In this document: in pieces, positions 32,622 through 43,961 of the stretch
Layout of the letters: each line of letters opens with the position of its first letter
Numbering within the stretch: the stretch's first letter is position 1
Assembly: GCF_040412425.1 (NCBI RefSeq)
Contig: NC_089744.1
Coordinates: 32,374,501 to 32,438,500, forward strand
DNA length: 64,000 nucleotides
Direction of reading: 5' to 3'
Source: Macrobrachium rosenbergii
Taxonomy: Eukaryota; Arthropoda; Malacostraca; Decapoda; Palaemonidae
Notes under the pieces: generated by a model
The model's database searches: none
Told to the model about the DNA's origin: nothing
The model's input: only the letters and a program-made list of their open reading frames with translations
Made by a program: the position numbers and the translations under genes

Positions 32622-35300
32622 GTCAGTCCTCATTCTTGCTAAGAAATTTCCAGGGTAAATGAGCAAACCTTGTTATTGAGTCAGACTTAGCTCAATCCCC
32701 TTTCCCATCTCTAAAATGTCTTCTGTAATACCTCTAAAAAAAAAAGAGCCTCTCCTTTTTAATAAACACCCGGACAGCCCAAAACCTGTCCACATAAGAG
32801 CGTACCACCCTTGATGGTGTCTCTTGAAGTGAGACTGTTGATGGAGGTACAAAAGGTGGAAGGATTCTGGGATAGTCCATCACTCCATTGCAGCAAATCT
32901 GGAACCATAACTGCAATTCAGAACAGGGCTACGAGGGACGTAGTAACGTTCTGATGAATCTGAAAAAATCCAGCCCTTCCTTGACCATATCGAATGGTGG
33001 AAGTGTGTGGAAGCCCAAGTTGGAACAATCACGTAAAATGGAGTCTGTTGACCGTGTTATACGGTTCCCTTATAGTGGCAGACAGTCACGGTCGGCCCAC
33101 CCCATAGACAGCACATAACTCGATAGATCAGGGGAATAGAGGTCCACTCAGGACTCGAGTGGGTTTCTGACGGTTTAGTTTCTCCACCAGAAATTTCAGT
33201 TAAGACTAGAGAAAGCTTGATCAATCATTCACAGTAAAAAAAAATTGTTTGCTTGGGGGCGAGTGTTAGAGTAAAAACGTAAGAACTGTGGTGATGCATA
33301 TGGGAATACCTCAGTCTAGGCTCTTCTGGCATATATGAGAAGGTTCCGTTCTCCCGGGGATAGGTCCTGAAAAACTCCCGGTTCCCTGAGCAGGCTCCCT
33401 CAACTAGAACAAGGAGAGAGAATAGTCTAAGACTACACTCATGACGAGGGACCTCTTCCTTAAGGCTAAAATTTGGACAACTACCACCTTAGGTCCGACT
33501 GATAATTCAGGTCTTGGGGAAGAGACAGTGGAGTCCAGCTACGAAAAACTGTCCCTGATGGTCTTGCGGGACAGGCTGAAGTTCATGGCCAGAAAAGAAA
33601 ACAGAAGAAAGCAGAGCATAGACTCGAGAGAAGGCTTGTGCCATGGCTGTCGAAGCCAAACTCTCAAACTGGCAGACTCTGTCTCATGAGACGAGTCCGA
33701 GATATCGTCCAGAGTCTGTGTATGCGGACACGAAAATGAAGTATCCTATATAACCAGGAACTCCATTCAAGCGCCCAGGGGAATGGACGACAGGACTGTA
33801 TGGTTCCTTATGAAAACCAAACAAACTTGTAGAACATTGTGCAGACTCACAGATAACTAAGGACTAGTTGCTGACTCTGTCGATACTTGACAGCCACGGA
33901 CACATGGCCAACAGGGAGGGATCGACTTTCTAAGTGATAATGCCCAGTGTTGGCTTGAAAACACCTCGTACAGACTGAAAACATATCCGGCACTGTTCTC
34001 GGCTAAAACTAATATCTGACATGCTTAGAGGAACTTTGGTGCCAGGCACCTGAAAGCTGGCGCCAGGAGCTCTGAAGATGATTGGGAGATGCTAGTGAAA
34101 GGGTTTATGGCGCTCCTTTCAGCCTGAAGCCCAAGAAAGACTATCCCCAAAGGACAAGAGGACCGAGCATTTGTCTTGCTCCCTTAAAAACCAAAGTCAG
34201 GCTCCAAACTCCCTGTGGAGGCGACAGCTTTCATCAACAAGCTCAAATTTCGTACACCAAAGTCCCTGTCTGCAAAGGCCAGTGCTTTGAGACACTAATT
34301 GACGTCACAAAAGGGAGCAGTTTGAGTCGTCTGTAACTCTAGGCGAAGGAGGAACAGGTTAAGAGAGACAAAACAGCCTGAGAGCATTGTATGGTACTCA
34401 CAGCAGGGAGTCCGATACTGTAGAGAGGGCACCCGATGATCAGAGACTTGTGTTGGCCAATTGAAGACGTGAGCCAGGCTTTCAATTGGAAATTGCACTC
34501 AAAAAAGAATAAAGGCATGTTCTAAGAAGAGACAGGCGCCAAGCTAAAGAGAGATTGGTGTCAGCCACTAATAGGCTGGCGCCAGACGCACGAGAGCTGG
34601 TGTTGGGAGCTCTATATGAAGTTGAGTTCTGGCGCCATAGGGCGCTATGGAGCTCAGGCACTAATGGGCACTATGGGATCGGACAAAAAGAATTCTTGGA
34701 CACTGATGGTCCTCTTGGCTCCAATACTGGCGTTCCACAAGCAGAAGTTCAGGAGACAAAAGTTCAGGACTGTCCCAGAAGATATAAAAAGGAGTGGACT
34801 ACACTCCCGCTCCCAGAGACATTTACAGGAGAGCGGATAAGAGCGAATCTCATCCAAAAAAAGCCTCTTCAACGGCTGAGATTCACTAGCGCTTTGTCTA
34901 CACTGGAGTATCATTAGAAAATAACCACATCTCTATGGACGCCTTTCCCATGGCTGTCCGTTGACACCTGCAGACAGCAGGCTCGACTGAGGGGCAGCTA
35001 TCTGGGGACAAAACCCCTTCGGACTCCCACAGACCGACTGTATGCCTCCCCCCAGGTTTAGGGAAATCTAACAGGGACTGGGTTTAGGAGAGCCAACGGG
35101 GCCGGACAGCCACATCCTCCACTACACATTCTGTAAGACGCCTTTCCAGTGTCTGCCTGTCGATACCTGGGACTGGCAACAGGCTCGACCGAGGGGGCAC
35201 TACCTGTGTGTAAACTTTGTCAGGGACCTTCGTCTAGGAGAATCAAGGGATGAGTAGACACCTCCTCCACTTACATTATTAAGAACATAAGAATTAGTTC
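32190..35300 (-). pseudogene. Gag-like remnant inside DIRS E
   Basis: There is no intact ORF. The 35.0-35.3 kb segment aligns by eye with the gag 5' region of C and A through the blocks GGTTTAGGGAAATCTAACAG, GGAGAATCAAGGGATGAGTA and CACCTCCTCCACTTACATTA. The middle has recurrent GGCGCCAG palindromic octamers (about 32486, 32508, 34066, 34581) in short degenerate repeats, the position where C and A also have gag repeats. Confidence 0.5.
32530..32618. repeat. (GA)n microsatellite
   Basis: About 89 bp of GA inside the gag-like remnant of DIRS E. Confidence 0.99.
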
Positions 35301-35859
35301 GGCAACAAATGCAAAGTTTACATTATTACATTAACCTGTAAGGGTGGTAGTACGGTAAACTATGCTACCGATAATAAACAATTTGATTGTGAATTCGCTA
35401 CTGCAGTGAAATGTGAAAAACTTGAATCAGGCCCATGAATGCTAAAAAATCAAATACTGTCCTGCAAGCTGAAAGCTTGAAGGCTACCCGAAATTGGTGA
35501 CCATCCTTCACCTAAATCCAGTCTCTGACCAGTGAATTTAAGAACACAACTGCCATCAAAATCGGTCTCACCCGAACGCTGGCAGAAAGAGAATGAAGTT
35601 GTCTGCTAGTAGTTCTTGGTATTCCCATTATTGGGTGGGACCAGTCAACTGCACTAATCTGTGAAGCACTACCCGTGAATTTTTTTAATTTTTAAGCTAA
35701 CGAGGCAAGAAATTGTTAGTTAAGTAATTACTGGGTAAGTTACTATATAAAAATACATTTTTCTTATGTCAAAACCTGTTATTTAATATATTTAGTTGAA
35801 TAAACTCATAATGCTAAAGACTGACAAAATTTCTTTAAGAATTTGCTTCTTTCTTATAC

Positions 35860-36240
35860 TGTACTTTGTTGGGGAAAGTTGGACAGTCACTAAAGATATG
35901 TTTGACTGCAAGTTTGTCTGTTTTTAGCATCCAAGGACTGGGTTGTGAAGGTTATTCACAAAACACCCTTGAGTCAAAGTATGAGCAATTCAAACAGATA
36001 ATACATAATAATAATGTGGCATTCTTTTTGGAACAAAGAACATCAAAAACCAATGTTTGGTTTAATCTGTTTACTGAAGATGATGGGTTTTAGAGATAAA
36101 TTACTGACAAGAACAGGTATATTTGATCTAGTCATAGAGATTGCAGCTTTGACTGCTTTATCAGAACCTTCATTTCCTTTAATGCCTAAATGTGCAGGGA
36201 CCCAACATATTTCGTTTACACCAGTTTCATACAATTTGTA
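35860..36240 (-). mobile_element. I-type LINE fragment, ORF2 RNase H and C terminus
   Basis: The reverse-strand reading gives YETGVNEICWVPAHLGIKGN and EGSDKAVKAA (about 36235-36150), the conserved end of an RNase H domain (WVPAH-x-GI-GNE-x2-D). Further on, LAVKHIFSDCPTF (about 35915-35880) matches the cysteine-containing C terminus of I-group LINE ORF2. It is frameshifted and truncated. Given the RT at the window start it may come from the same family. Confidence 0.7.
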
Positions 36241-37291
36241 GAATGAAAACTTAATTTACTGAATAGGGGGAATTTTTGGGCAATTATTTGAAAAGCTAGC
36301 CAATAACTATGAAAAATTTCTGTCATGGCATATTCTTCCTAAACCTAACTGCTGACCATGTTGCAAACGATTCTACTAAGAAAACAAATGTTCTATTGGG
36401 TACAGAAAAAGTGGTTTGTTTCATTGGTAGATATTACAGCAAACCCTACACCAAAGGAAGATTTGGATCCATGTGCATTCACTGTATAATGTGGGCTTTT
36501 ACATCTGCTATATTCTTCTGTTTGTTTCTTATGATTTATAATGTTATAATGTTATGTAGAATACTGTTTAACAGAACATGTGTCAACAGGTAGTATACAT
36601 ATCACACAAAGAGGAGGAAATTCAAGTAATGGAGGCAGCGTTATGTTTACGTATATTAATTCACAACTGTTATTTTTAAACAGAAAAGCTCTTTAGTTGG
36701 TGAGTCATTTGCCTGAATCTTTACTGCACCTTACATAGTTTTTAAGTCACAACAGGGACAGCGAGGAGGTTCACCACTTCCAACTTGTATGGATATGGGC
36801 ACCTAAATTTATCAATGCTGAATTTGCAACAGACCCATACATTTCACTTCAAAATCCTGTTATTGGTAAAATGGCTAACTTATACTAGACAGCTGCATTA
36901 CAGTTGGCCTGACAGTACTCCTTGGTGTCAAGAAATCTTTAAAAATATGAGTATTTTGACTCTGGCTTTTAATATGAACAAAACCTATTTTTCCAGTTAA
37001 GATGAGCATTTCACAACTTTCTTACATTTGATTTCTTTTCAGAAAAAATATCAACTCCCATTTTTTCAACAAAGGATTGAAGTATGAAAGAAGAGGGAAT
37101 GAGGAAGAGAGGGAAGTGGAGAAACATAATGAGGTAGAACTTCCTGTTAACCAGGGGACTGTGAAGCAAGACTTGAGAGGGCAGTTAAAAAAAATTAGTT
37201 GAAGCCTCCATGGAATGGGAAGAGATAGCTAGTCTACGGGTAAACAAATAATTACAGGTACACCATTACTGTACTTCTAGAGAGCCCTTAC
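36241..37291. other. Intron sequence next to a CEP120 exon
   Basis: AT-rich, without recognised elements. Confidence 0.5.
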
Positions 37292-37399
37292 CGTATCATC
37301 TGGATTCACTGGGTGCAAATTTAAGGAAAGCAAAATCTGTGGAGGAATTTTACTTTGTTGCAAGTTTCCTCCCAGCAATTTATGCCACTTAGGATCAGT
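37292..37399 (-). CDS. CEP120: CEP120-like gene, third exon in window
   Basis: Exon of 108 bp (36 codons, phase 0 at both ends). The acceptor is CTTTTCAG before 37399 and the donor after 37292 is ACG/GTAAGG. It encodes TDPKWHKLLGGNLQQSKIPP followed by QILLSLNLHPVNPDDT, the end of the first C2-type domain (family pattern PKWYQLLS then a final strand such as EIQISIAL). The next intron is about 15.1 kb and holds DIRS E, a LINE fragment, a pogo/Tigger remnant and a TTAA satellite element. A 279-bp palindromic MITE lies 72 bp upstream of the acceptor on the transcript strand (37472-37750). Confidence 0.87.
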
Positions 37400-37471
37400 C
37401 TGAAAAGAGAAAGATATTCAATTCTCAAGTGAAAATCAAATATTCTACTTACAATATAAATACAAAAAATG

Positions 37472-37750
37472 GCAAATTTTAAAAGTAATTTGTATTTTTC
37501 CTAACATACAAACCTGAAGGTCTTTACATAGGATTTAGCTTGCGGACGCAAGTTGAAACGGTCGTTTAACTTTCAGACAAGGTCATTAACTACAGAAGGT
37601 TGGGTGGGAAGCCCTGCCCATTCGTCAACCTGCATCCCACTTTGCCTTTCAGCCCAGGTTTCAGAATGAGGGATGGCTGAGGTGGGCATAAATGTAAAGA
37701 CATTCAGATTTATACGTTAGGAAAAATACAAATTACTTTGAAATTTGTTA
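37472..37750. mobile_element. 279-bp MITE with about 58-bp TIRs
   Basis: The left arm (37472-37530) includes AAAGTAATTTGTATTTTTCC and TAACATACAAACCTGAAGG. The right arm (37692-37750), reverse-complemented, gives AAAGTAATTTGTATTTTTCC and TAACGTATAAATCTGAATG. The arms continue to TCTTTACAT. The loop is about 160 bp. The arm sequence matches the terminal motif of DIRS D (58.08 kb) and a segment at 45.73 kb, so it may be a solo or deletion derivative of that lineage. Confidence 0.8.
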
Positions 37751-38232
37751 CTTGTTCCTTCACTAATACAGACTTTCAGTCATTACACAGGAGAATTACG
37801 CACTGGAGGGTGGAGCCTGAGTAAATCTCTGAACCGACTAGTTTAGTTCTATCCTCCCGGGAATACCTTCCTGGTCTAGAAGAGCTATGGAAGTAATCCT
37901 GCACCTCTAGCTTGTTGGACATGTGGAATGTTGCAACTGCTAGACTTCTGGGCTTAAAGTAATGAGTTGCGTCACTGCTTTGAAAAAAGGCTTGGTAAAA
38001 CCCAAGAGTGTTGGAGACAACAAAACTTGCTAATAAGACCAATGGGTTTCTTTTATTGTCTATCCCTCTCTCCCCTTGTCTAAAAAGAGGGGGGACATGC
38101 ATCCAAACCATCTATGCAAGATGAAGGACAGGATGGCCTCGTCATGTAGTCGCCCACAAATTCATCCGTCCAGCATGTGATGGCTCGCTACCTGTCTTTT
38201 TGTCTAAAGAGAGAGACAGGTAAAATAGAGAA
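37751..38232. other. Intron sequence between MITE and DIRS B
   Basis: A reverse open stretch (38111-37776) has no recognised domain. Confidence 0.4.
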
Positions 38233-39210
38233 ATGACATTTTTATGATAAAATAGTTTTATATATACTTATCTAGTAATTACTTAGCTAAGCGTTTCTAC
38301 TCAAACGGCAACTTAAATTCTGAAATTCGCGGTAGCAATTCTTTTGTTTTGTGAAGGTCACAAGACCCCGCCCACTTTCAGGCTAAGATAGAGGAACAAC
38401 TAAGCTAATTGATCAATTTGTTTATGGAAAAAAGTCCATGCGCGGGGAGGAGGGCAGGCTCCATCCGTAAAAACTGGGTAGGTATATAAAACTTTATTTT
38501 ATCATAAAAATGTCATTTTTATATAATTAAATTACCCCGTAATTACTTCGCTGATTCCATTTTAAGGTGGTGGGGAATCGTGTACATAAAAATTAACATG
38601 GCCACTACCCAACACTAAAAAACTGGTGGGCACTCCACTCTTGTACCCTCCAGGCTTTCCCAGAACTCGACACCACGAACAAGGCGAAGAGCTAAATACA
38701 CAGGGAGGGATACTTCCTACACTTCATCACCCATCACTACGCCAGCCATCGGTCCTAGGGAACTGCAGTTTTTGTAAACAGTTTCCACGTTCCGCGGATT
38801 GTGCATTGCAAACACCGTCTTGCTTCTCCAGTATGCTGCCTGAAGATTGGAGGATAATAAGGAAAGATTGTGCTTGAAAGCTACTCTTGTAGCGACTGCC
38901 CTTACATCATGAGCTTTAACTTTTAAGGCTTTCAAGTTATTTTCCTCCACTTGGGAGTGAGATTCAATAATAAAATCTCTCAAAAAGAAGGAAATGGCAT
39001 TATTAGATACAGGTCTAGGGGATTTTTGACAGCACCACAAATCAGAAAACTGCCCTCTAATTTTCTTGGTTTGGTGCAGGTAGTACCCAAGGGCTCTCAT
39101 GTGGTTCGGATTCCACAATAAGCTGTAGGTCCCGTTGCTAAGTAACCAATTGGTTCTTAGCCATGTAAAATAAGTCAAATCCTTCGGGCCAGCCCTAGGA
39201 GAGCTGTTAA

Positions 39211-41344
39211 CCCTTCAACGCCGACTGGACGTATTTTACGTCGACAAAAGTTGTCTGTCAGGTGCTGAGTGGACGTAAAATACGTCGACTACAGAAAGTT
39301 TTTTTAAATATTCATGGAAAAATACTTATATGCCTCGTTTGCGAAAAATTTAAAATCACGCCTTGAGAGATGCTGGGAGTTCACGGATCACACTGTTGTT
39401 TTGTTTACAAGCATGACACAGCTGCGCATGCACGAATTTCTTTCTTATCTCAAAAGAAAGCATCAGCTAACTCTGCTGAAAATCTCAGAAATTCTTTAGT
39501 CACTTTGTCGTAATTTTTGCACCGTTTTCTATTAGCCGTTACATAAAGTTTTATATATGAAAATGTGTGCAATTTCATGTAGAATACAACAAAAAATAAC
39601 TCATGGTTGTATCTTTCATCAGTTTTGACATATTTTCATATAAATCACAATAAGTGCCAAAATTTCAACCTTCGGTCAATTTTGACTCAACCAAAATGGT
39701 CGAAAAATGTAATTGTAAGCTAAAACTCTTACATTCTAGTAATATTCAATAATTTACCTTCATTTTGCAACAAACGAGAAGTCTCTAGCACAATATTTCG
39801 ATTTATGGTGAAGTTTTTAAAAGACTTTTTCCTTACGTCCGCACTAACTCTGCTGAAAATCTTGTAAGAGCCTGACGCCATCTCTTCCAAATACGTGTGT
39901 GTTCGTGTGTTCGTCGTCCATCGGAGTGGACAAGACAACCATACAATATTTCCGTCTGTTTCTCCCTAACCACTGTCGTCTTGATGTATGTACAATCACC
40001 ACTACTTGCATTGCCATGCAAGCATTCTAATCATGTACTCATAATGTTCCAACGAATCTTCTGTATTAAACTGTGTGTATGTTTCTGTTTGTGAAGACGC
40101 CAAACGTCTCGCCACTCCGATGGATGACGAACACACGAACACACACGTGTTTGGAAGAGACGGCGTCAGGCACTTACAATCTCAGAAATTCTTTCGTCAC
40201 TTTGTCGTAATTTTTGCACCATTTTCTATTAGCTGTCACATAAAGTTTTATAAATGAAAATGTGCGCAATTTCATGTAGAATACAACAAAAAATAACAAC
40301 TCATGGTTGTATCTTTTATAGTTTTGAAATATTTTCATATAAATCACGATAAGTGCCAAAATTTCGACCTTCGGTCAACTTTGACTCGACTGAAATGGTA
40401 AAAAAATGTAATTGTAAGCTAAAACTCTTACATTCTAGTAATATTCAATCATTTACCTTCATTTTGCAACCAACAAACAAGAAGTCTCTAGCACAATACT
40501 TTGATTTACGGTGAATTTTTTTTTTTTTTTTCCTTACGTCCGCGCACGCTAACTCTGCTGAAAATCTCGGAATTTCTTTAGTCAGTTTGTCATAATTTTT
40601 GCAGTTTTCTATTAGCCGTTACATAAAGTTTTATACATGAAAATGTGTGCAATTTCATGTAGAATACAACAAAAAATAATTCATGGTTATAGCTTTTATC
40701 AGTTTTGAAATATTTCCAAATAAATCACGATAAATAAAAAAATTCGACCTTTGGTCAACTTTAACTCGACTGAAATGGTAGAAAACTGCAATTGTAAGCT
40801 AAAACTCTTACATTCTAGTAATATTCAATCATTTACTTTCATTTTGCAACAAACGGGAAGTCTCTAGCACAATGTTTTGATTTATGGTGAATTTTTTTTT
40901 TTTTACTTTTTTTTACCTCCGCGCATTACGAATTCATGCATCATTTTGTGATATTTTCTGTGTTGCTTTGATCATTTTACAATTTGTTATATATCAAAAT
41001 CATCGCAATCTAGTGTACAATACAAAAAAAAAATAAATAAAATAATTCATTAGCTTTAACCGTTTTGCTCACAGTGCGATTTGTATACAATTATATATGA
41101 AATTTTTTCGCGCTGTCATATATTCCAATATTTATATATGATAATGATATTTTTTTCATTTCTGATGGTTACATACTAAACTTCAGGCAATGAGAAAAAA
41201 AGGAGCCAAAAATGAACTCTTAATCTTAAAAACTAAGCGTGCTGTGATTTAAAAAAAAAAACTTTCTTTCCGCTTCGGCGCTAACTCTCAAACCTGCTGG
41301 CATATGGCAGACACTTTTGTAAACAGAGGCTCGGCATTTCAGGG
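39211..41344. mobile_element. TTAA satellite-bearing element, copy 2
   Basis: A 2,134-bp element flanked by TTAA at 39207-39210 and 41345-41348. The left end is CCCTTCAACGCCGACTGGAC. The right end, reverse-complemented, is CCCTGAAATGCCGAGCCTC, so the right TIR is somewhat decayed. The GGACGTA / TACGTCGAC subterminal motif pair is at 39227 and 39271. Units of the about 380-bp repeat start at 39484, 40181 and 40566. A 315-bp MITE interrupts the first unit (39863-40177). Confidence 0.85.
39863..40177. mobile_element. 315-bp MITE with about 68-bp TIRs, nested in TTAA copy 2
   Basis: The left arm begins TGTAAGAGCCTGACGCCATC and continues CTTCCAAATACGTGTGTGTT to CCATCGGAGTGG. The right arm is its near-perfect inverse. 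Repeat-unit sequence resumes on both sides, with AATCT present at 39858-39862 and again at 40178-40182, suggesting a target duplication of about 5 bp. No coding capacity. The family is unknown to me. Confidence 0.85.
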
Positions 41345-41885
41345 TTAATCAGCTCAGTGGTCTGGTAAAACTAAGGTATACTTAACCAGGCAAAGAACTC
41401 TTTCCTCCTCTTCTGCGCCTAAAATATCAGATAGCCTCTTAATGGTGAAAGAACGAGGCCAAGGGTGTGAAGGGTTCTCATTCTTTGCAAAAAAACTTAA
41501 TAAGAAGGAACAGACTGCGTCTCTGTTCAAAAAAACCGATCCTTCTGTCAATCGCTTGAATCTCACTCTCTTCGCAGTGGCCAGCGCTACAAGGATTATA
41601 GTCTTCTTGGTTAAATCCCTCAGAGAGGAAGAACGCATAGGTTCAAAGCGCTCACCTGATAACCACTTGAGCACCACATCTAGGTTCCAAGGGAAATTCT
41701 CCTCCTTTCTAGATCTGGCGGTGTTGAATGGCTTAATCAGTTCTGAAATATCCTGATTCAAAGAAATGTTGAGGCCTCTGTGATGGAAAACAGAGCTTAA
41801 AATCTTCCACTTGCCTGGTACAGCTTGTTGGATGAGGCACGTCTACATTTGGGAATGGCCTCTGCTGCCGAACACGAAAATCCTT

Positions 41886-43734
41886 TCACTTGGACATGTC
41901 TACTGACAACTGAAAGCCTGTCAGGGCGAGAGTGGATAGGTCTTGGTGGAATATCCTGCAATGTGGTTGTCTGAGAAGACCTGGAATAGCAGGGAGGAGC
42001 CTTGGAAAGTCTATGAAGAGACCCAGATGATCTGGAAACCATTCCTTCTGTGGCCAAGAGGGGGCCACCAGAGTCATCTTTACATTGAGAACTTTCCTTA
42101 TCATTCCAAAAGGCGGAAAAGCATAAAGGTCCAGATCTGACCTATCTTGGATCATTGGCTCTGTTGCCCATGCAAGAGGTCTGGAACAGGGGAGCAGAAC
42201 AGAGGTAGACGGTGATTCAGAGAAGTTGCAAATAAGTCTAGGGTCGGTTGTCCCCATACTCTCCAACGGTTGGAGCAAACCTGACTGTCTAGCGTCCATT
42301 CCGTCGGAAGGACTTGATTCCGGCGGCTCGGTTCGTCCGCTAGGACATTGCATTTGCCTTGGATAAATCTTGTGACTAATTGGATTTGGTTCTGGTCTGC
42401 CCAGCACAACAGATCTCTTGCTATCTTGCACCGGAAGAATGAGTTTTATGCAAGCCAAGGCTGTGGTATTGTCTGCATGTACTGTGATCACCTTGCTGCA
42501 GACTTCTTTAAAAAAAATGACTGAGACCCAGGTGAAGTGCTTTCAAATCTCGTAGGTTGATGTGAAGCTGTTTCTCCTTTGGGGACAACCTTCCTGATAT
42601 TTCTCAGTTCCCGAGGAGCTCCACAACCCAGATCCAACGCGTAGGAAAAGAAGTCTAGGTTGGGCTCACTGGGAGAAGAGATTTCCCCTCCGTCAATCTA
42701 TTTTTGGACTTCCACCAATGCAGGTCTTCCTTTATCTCTGCTGTGACAGGAAAGAAGTGAAGATGTTGATGTACCTTCTGATCCCAGCAGGGTCTCAGGT
42801 AAAATTGTAGCAGCCTCATATGCCCAGTCTTACAAACTGCTCCAATGAGGCCAGTGTGCCTAAAATACTCATCCACAGAGTTACTGTGCATGAGTGATGG
42901 GCGAGAAACAGGTCGACCTTCCTTAAACAGTCCTTCAGTCTTCTGGGAGACAGCGAAGCCCGAAAACTCAGAGAGTCCATCAAAATCCCCAAATAGAGAA
43001 TTCTCTGAGTGGGAGGTAGTTGAGATTTCTGGATTCAATAAAAGTCCTAAATCTTGAGTCATGCAAATCATTTTCTGCAAGTCCTCCATGCATCGCTCCT
43101 TCGTGGGAGAGAGAAGTAGCTAGTCGTCTAAATAAAGCAAGATCTTTACCCCTGCTAGATGAAGCCAACCTGCCAGGGAAGCGAGTACACTCATAAAAAC
43201 CTGTGGGGCAGTCAAGAGGCCGAAACAAAGTGCTCTGAACCGATAAACTTGGCCCCTGAAGACAAACCTGAGGTATTTTCTTGAATTGTCATGAATAGGG
43301 ATATGAAAACAAGCATCCTGCATGTCTAGGGAGATCATCGAATCCCCCTGACAGACGGAAGCAAGAACCGACAGTGTTGTCTCCATACTGAATTTTGTTG
43401 TCTCTATGAAGGCATTCAAGACACTTGCATCAAGCACCGATCTCCACCCCCTGAAGACTTGGGCACTACGAAGAGTCGATTGGAAAACCCCTTCAACTCA
43501 AGAGGTCCTCACTAGTTCTATGGCCTTCTTGCTGATGAGAGAGGAAACCTCCTCTGAGAGGGCCGAATACCTCTCCGATCCTTCAGAGTAAGCCGTCAAA
43601 GTGACAGGAGTGTTGGTCAAAGGAGGCCTCTCCCTGAAGGGGATAGAATAACCCTCCTTGACTATTTTGACTAACCACTGGTCTGACCCTCTCAAACTCC
43701 ATCTCTCCCAGAAGAGAAGGAGCCTCGCACCCAC
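41886..43734 (-). pseudogene. DIRS B reverse transcriptase and RNase H (frameshifted)
   Basis: The fingers/palm lead-in is GARLLLFWERWSLRG (43734), with EGYSIPFRERPPLTNTPVTL and VSSLISKKAIELV. The RT core is LSVLASVCQGDSMISLDMQD, ACFHIPIHDNSRKYLRFVFR, FRALCFGLLTAPQVF and the catalytic box KILLYLDD (about 43140). After frame changes the RNase H region shows VHADNTTALACI (about 42480). The conserved post-RNase H block is degraded (SDLDLYAFPPFGMIRKV, about 42130). The domain order is that of DIRS ORF2. Confidence 0.82.
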
Positions 43735-43961
43735 GGGGGCACGGAAGACTGGGGTCTCACTTGTGGGCTGAAGGTTTAGTCGATGACTTCTTGACGGTTT
43801 GGGGTGTGAATCTAACCGATCTTCTGGACCTAGATTGAGAGCTCTGTTCCCCCGACCCCCACCCCAAAAGGGCCTTGACTGCGGTCCAGTCCCTCTGTTG
43901 CTTCGTCGACTGTGTCAGAAAATCCTGGGTAGGCTTCTTATGGAGGCTGGAAACAATCTCA

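Larger units (their letters stand above)
31088..35756 (-). mobile_element. DIRS-like element E, internally deleted, long inverted ends
   Basis: The ends are inverted repeats of about 180 bp. The left starts AAAGTTTTATATATACTTAC and carries CCAGTAATTACTTAGTTAAC. The right, reverse-complemented, carries CCAGTAATTACTTAACTAAC and the same GGTCCC/CCCA and GGAATACCAAG blocks. The 31.34-31.86 kb segment matches the 3' untranslated region of DIRS C (47.0-47.5 kb), and 34.9-35.3 kb matches the gag 5' region of A and C. Reverse transcriptase, RNase H and recombinase are absent. It looks like a non-autonomous deletion derivative read on the minus strand. Confidence 0.75.
39101..41384 (-). mobile_element. 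Decapod-type SINE tail inserted in the recombinase, itself interrupted
   Basis: The two halves are 39101-39206 and 41349-41384. Read on the minus strand they give AAGTATACCTTAGTTTTACC, AGACCACTGAGCTGATTAA, CAGCTCTCCTAGGGCTGGCC, then AACCAATTGGTTACTTAGCA and GGAATCCGAACCACATG. I recall this as the body/tail of a common decapod SINE; the tRNA-like head is absent. Both junctions with the recombinase frame are sharp: VLC on one side, RALGYY on the other. The TTAA within the SINE is the insertion point of the satellite element. Confidence 0.6.
38717..41761 (-). pseudogene. DIRS B tyrosine recombinase, split by insertions
   Basis: The N-terminal part (41761-41385) has FPWNLDVVLKWLSGERFEPM and ATAKRVRF, with the first catalytic-type Arg, and ends EEERVLC. 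The C-terminal part (39100-38717) resumes RALGYYLHQTKKIRG and has KVKAHDVRAVATRVAF, the H-x-x-R pair, then AYWRSKTVF. Copy C reads ASLYLKDME at the catalytic tyrosine; here it is AMHNPRNVE, with Asn in place of Tyr. Even without the 2.3-kb insertion this copy would lack the nucleophile. Confidence 0.8.

Noticed and set aside
39101..39206. A tRNA gene suggested by GGTTCGGATTCC and AGCTCAGTGGTCTGG motifs
   Set aside because: The box-like motifs are in the wrong order for one strand and no cloverleaf can be drawn. The sequence fits a SINE tail better.
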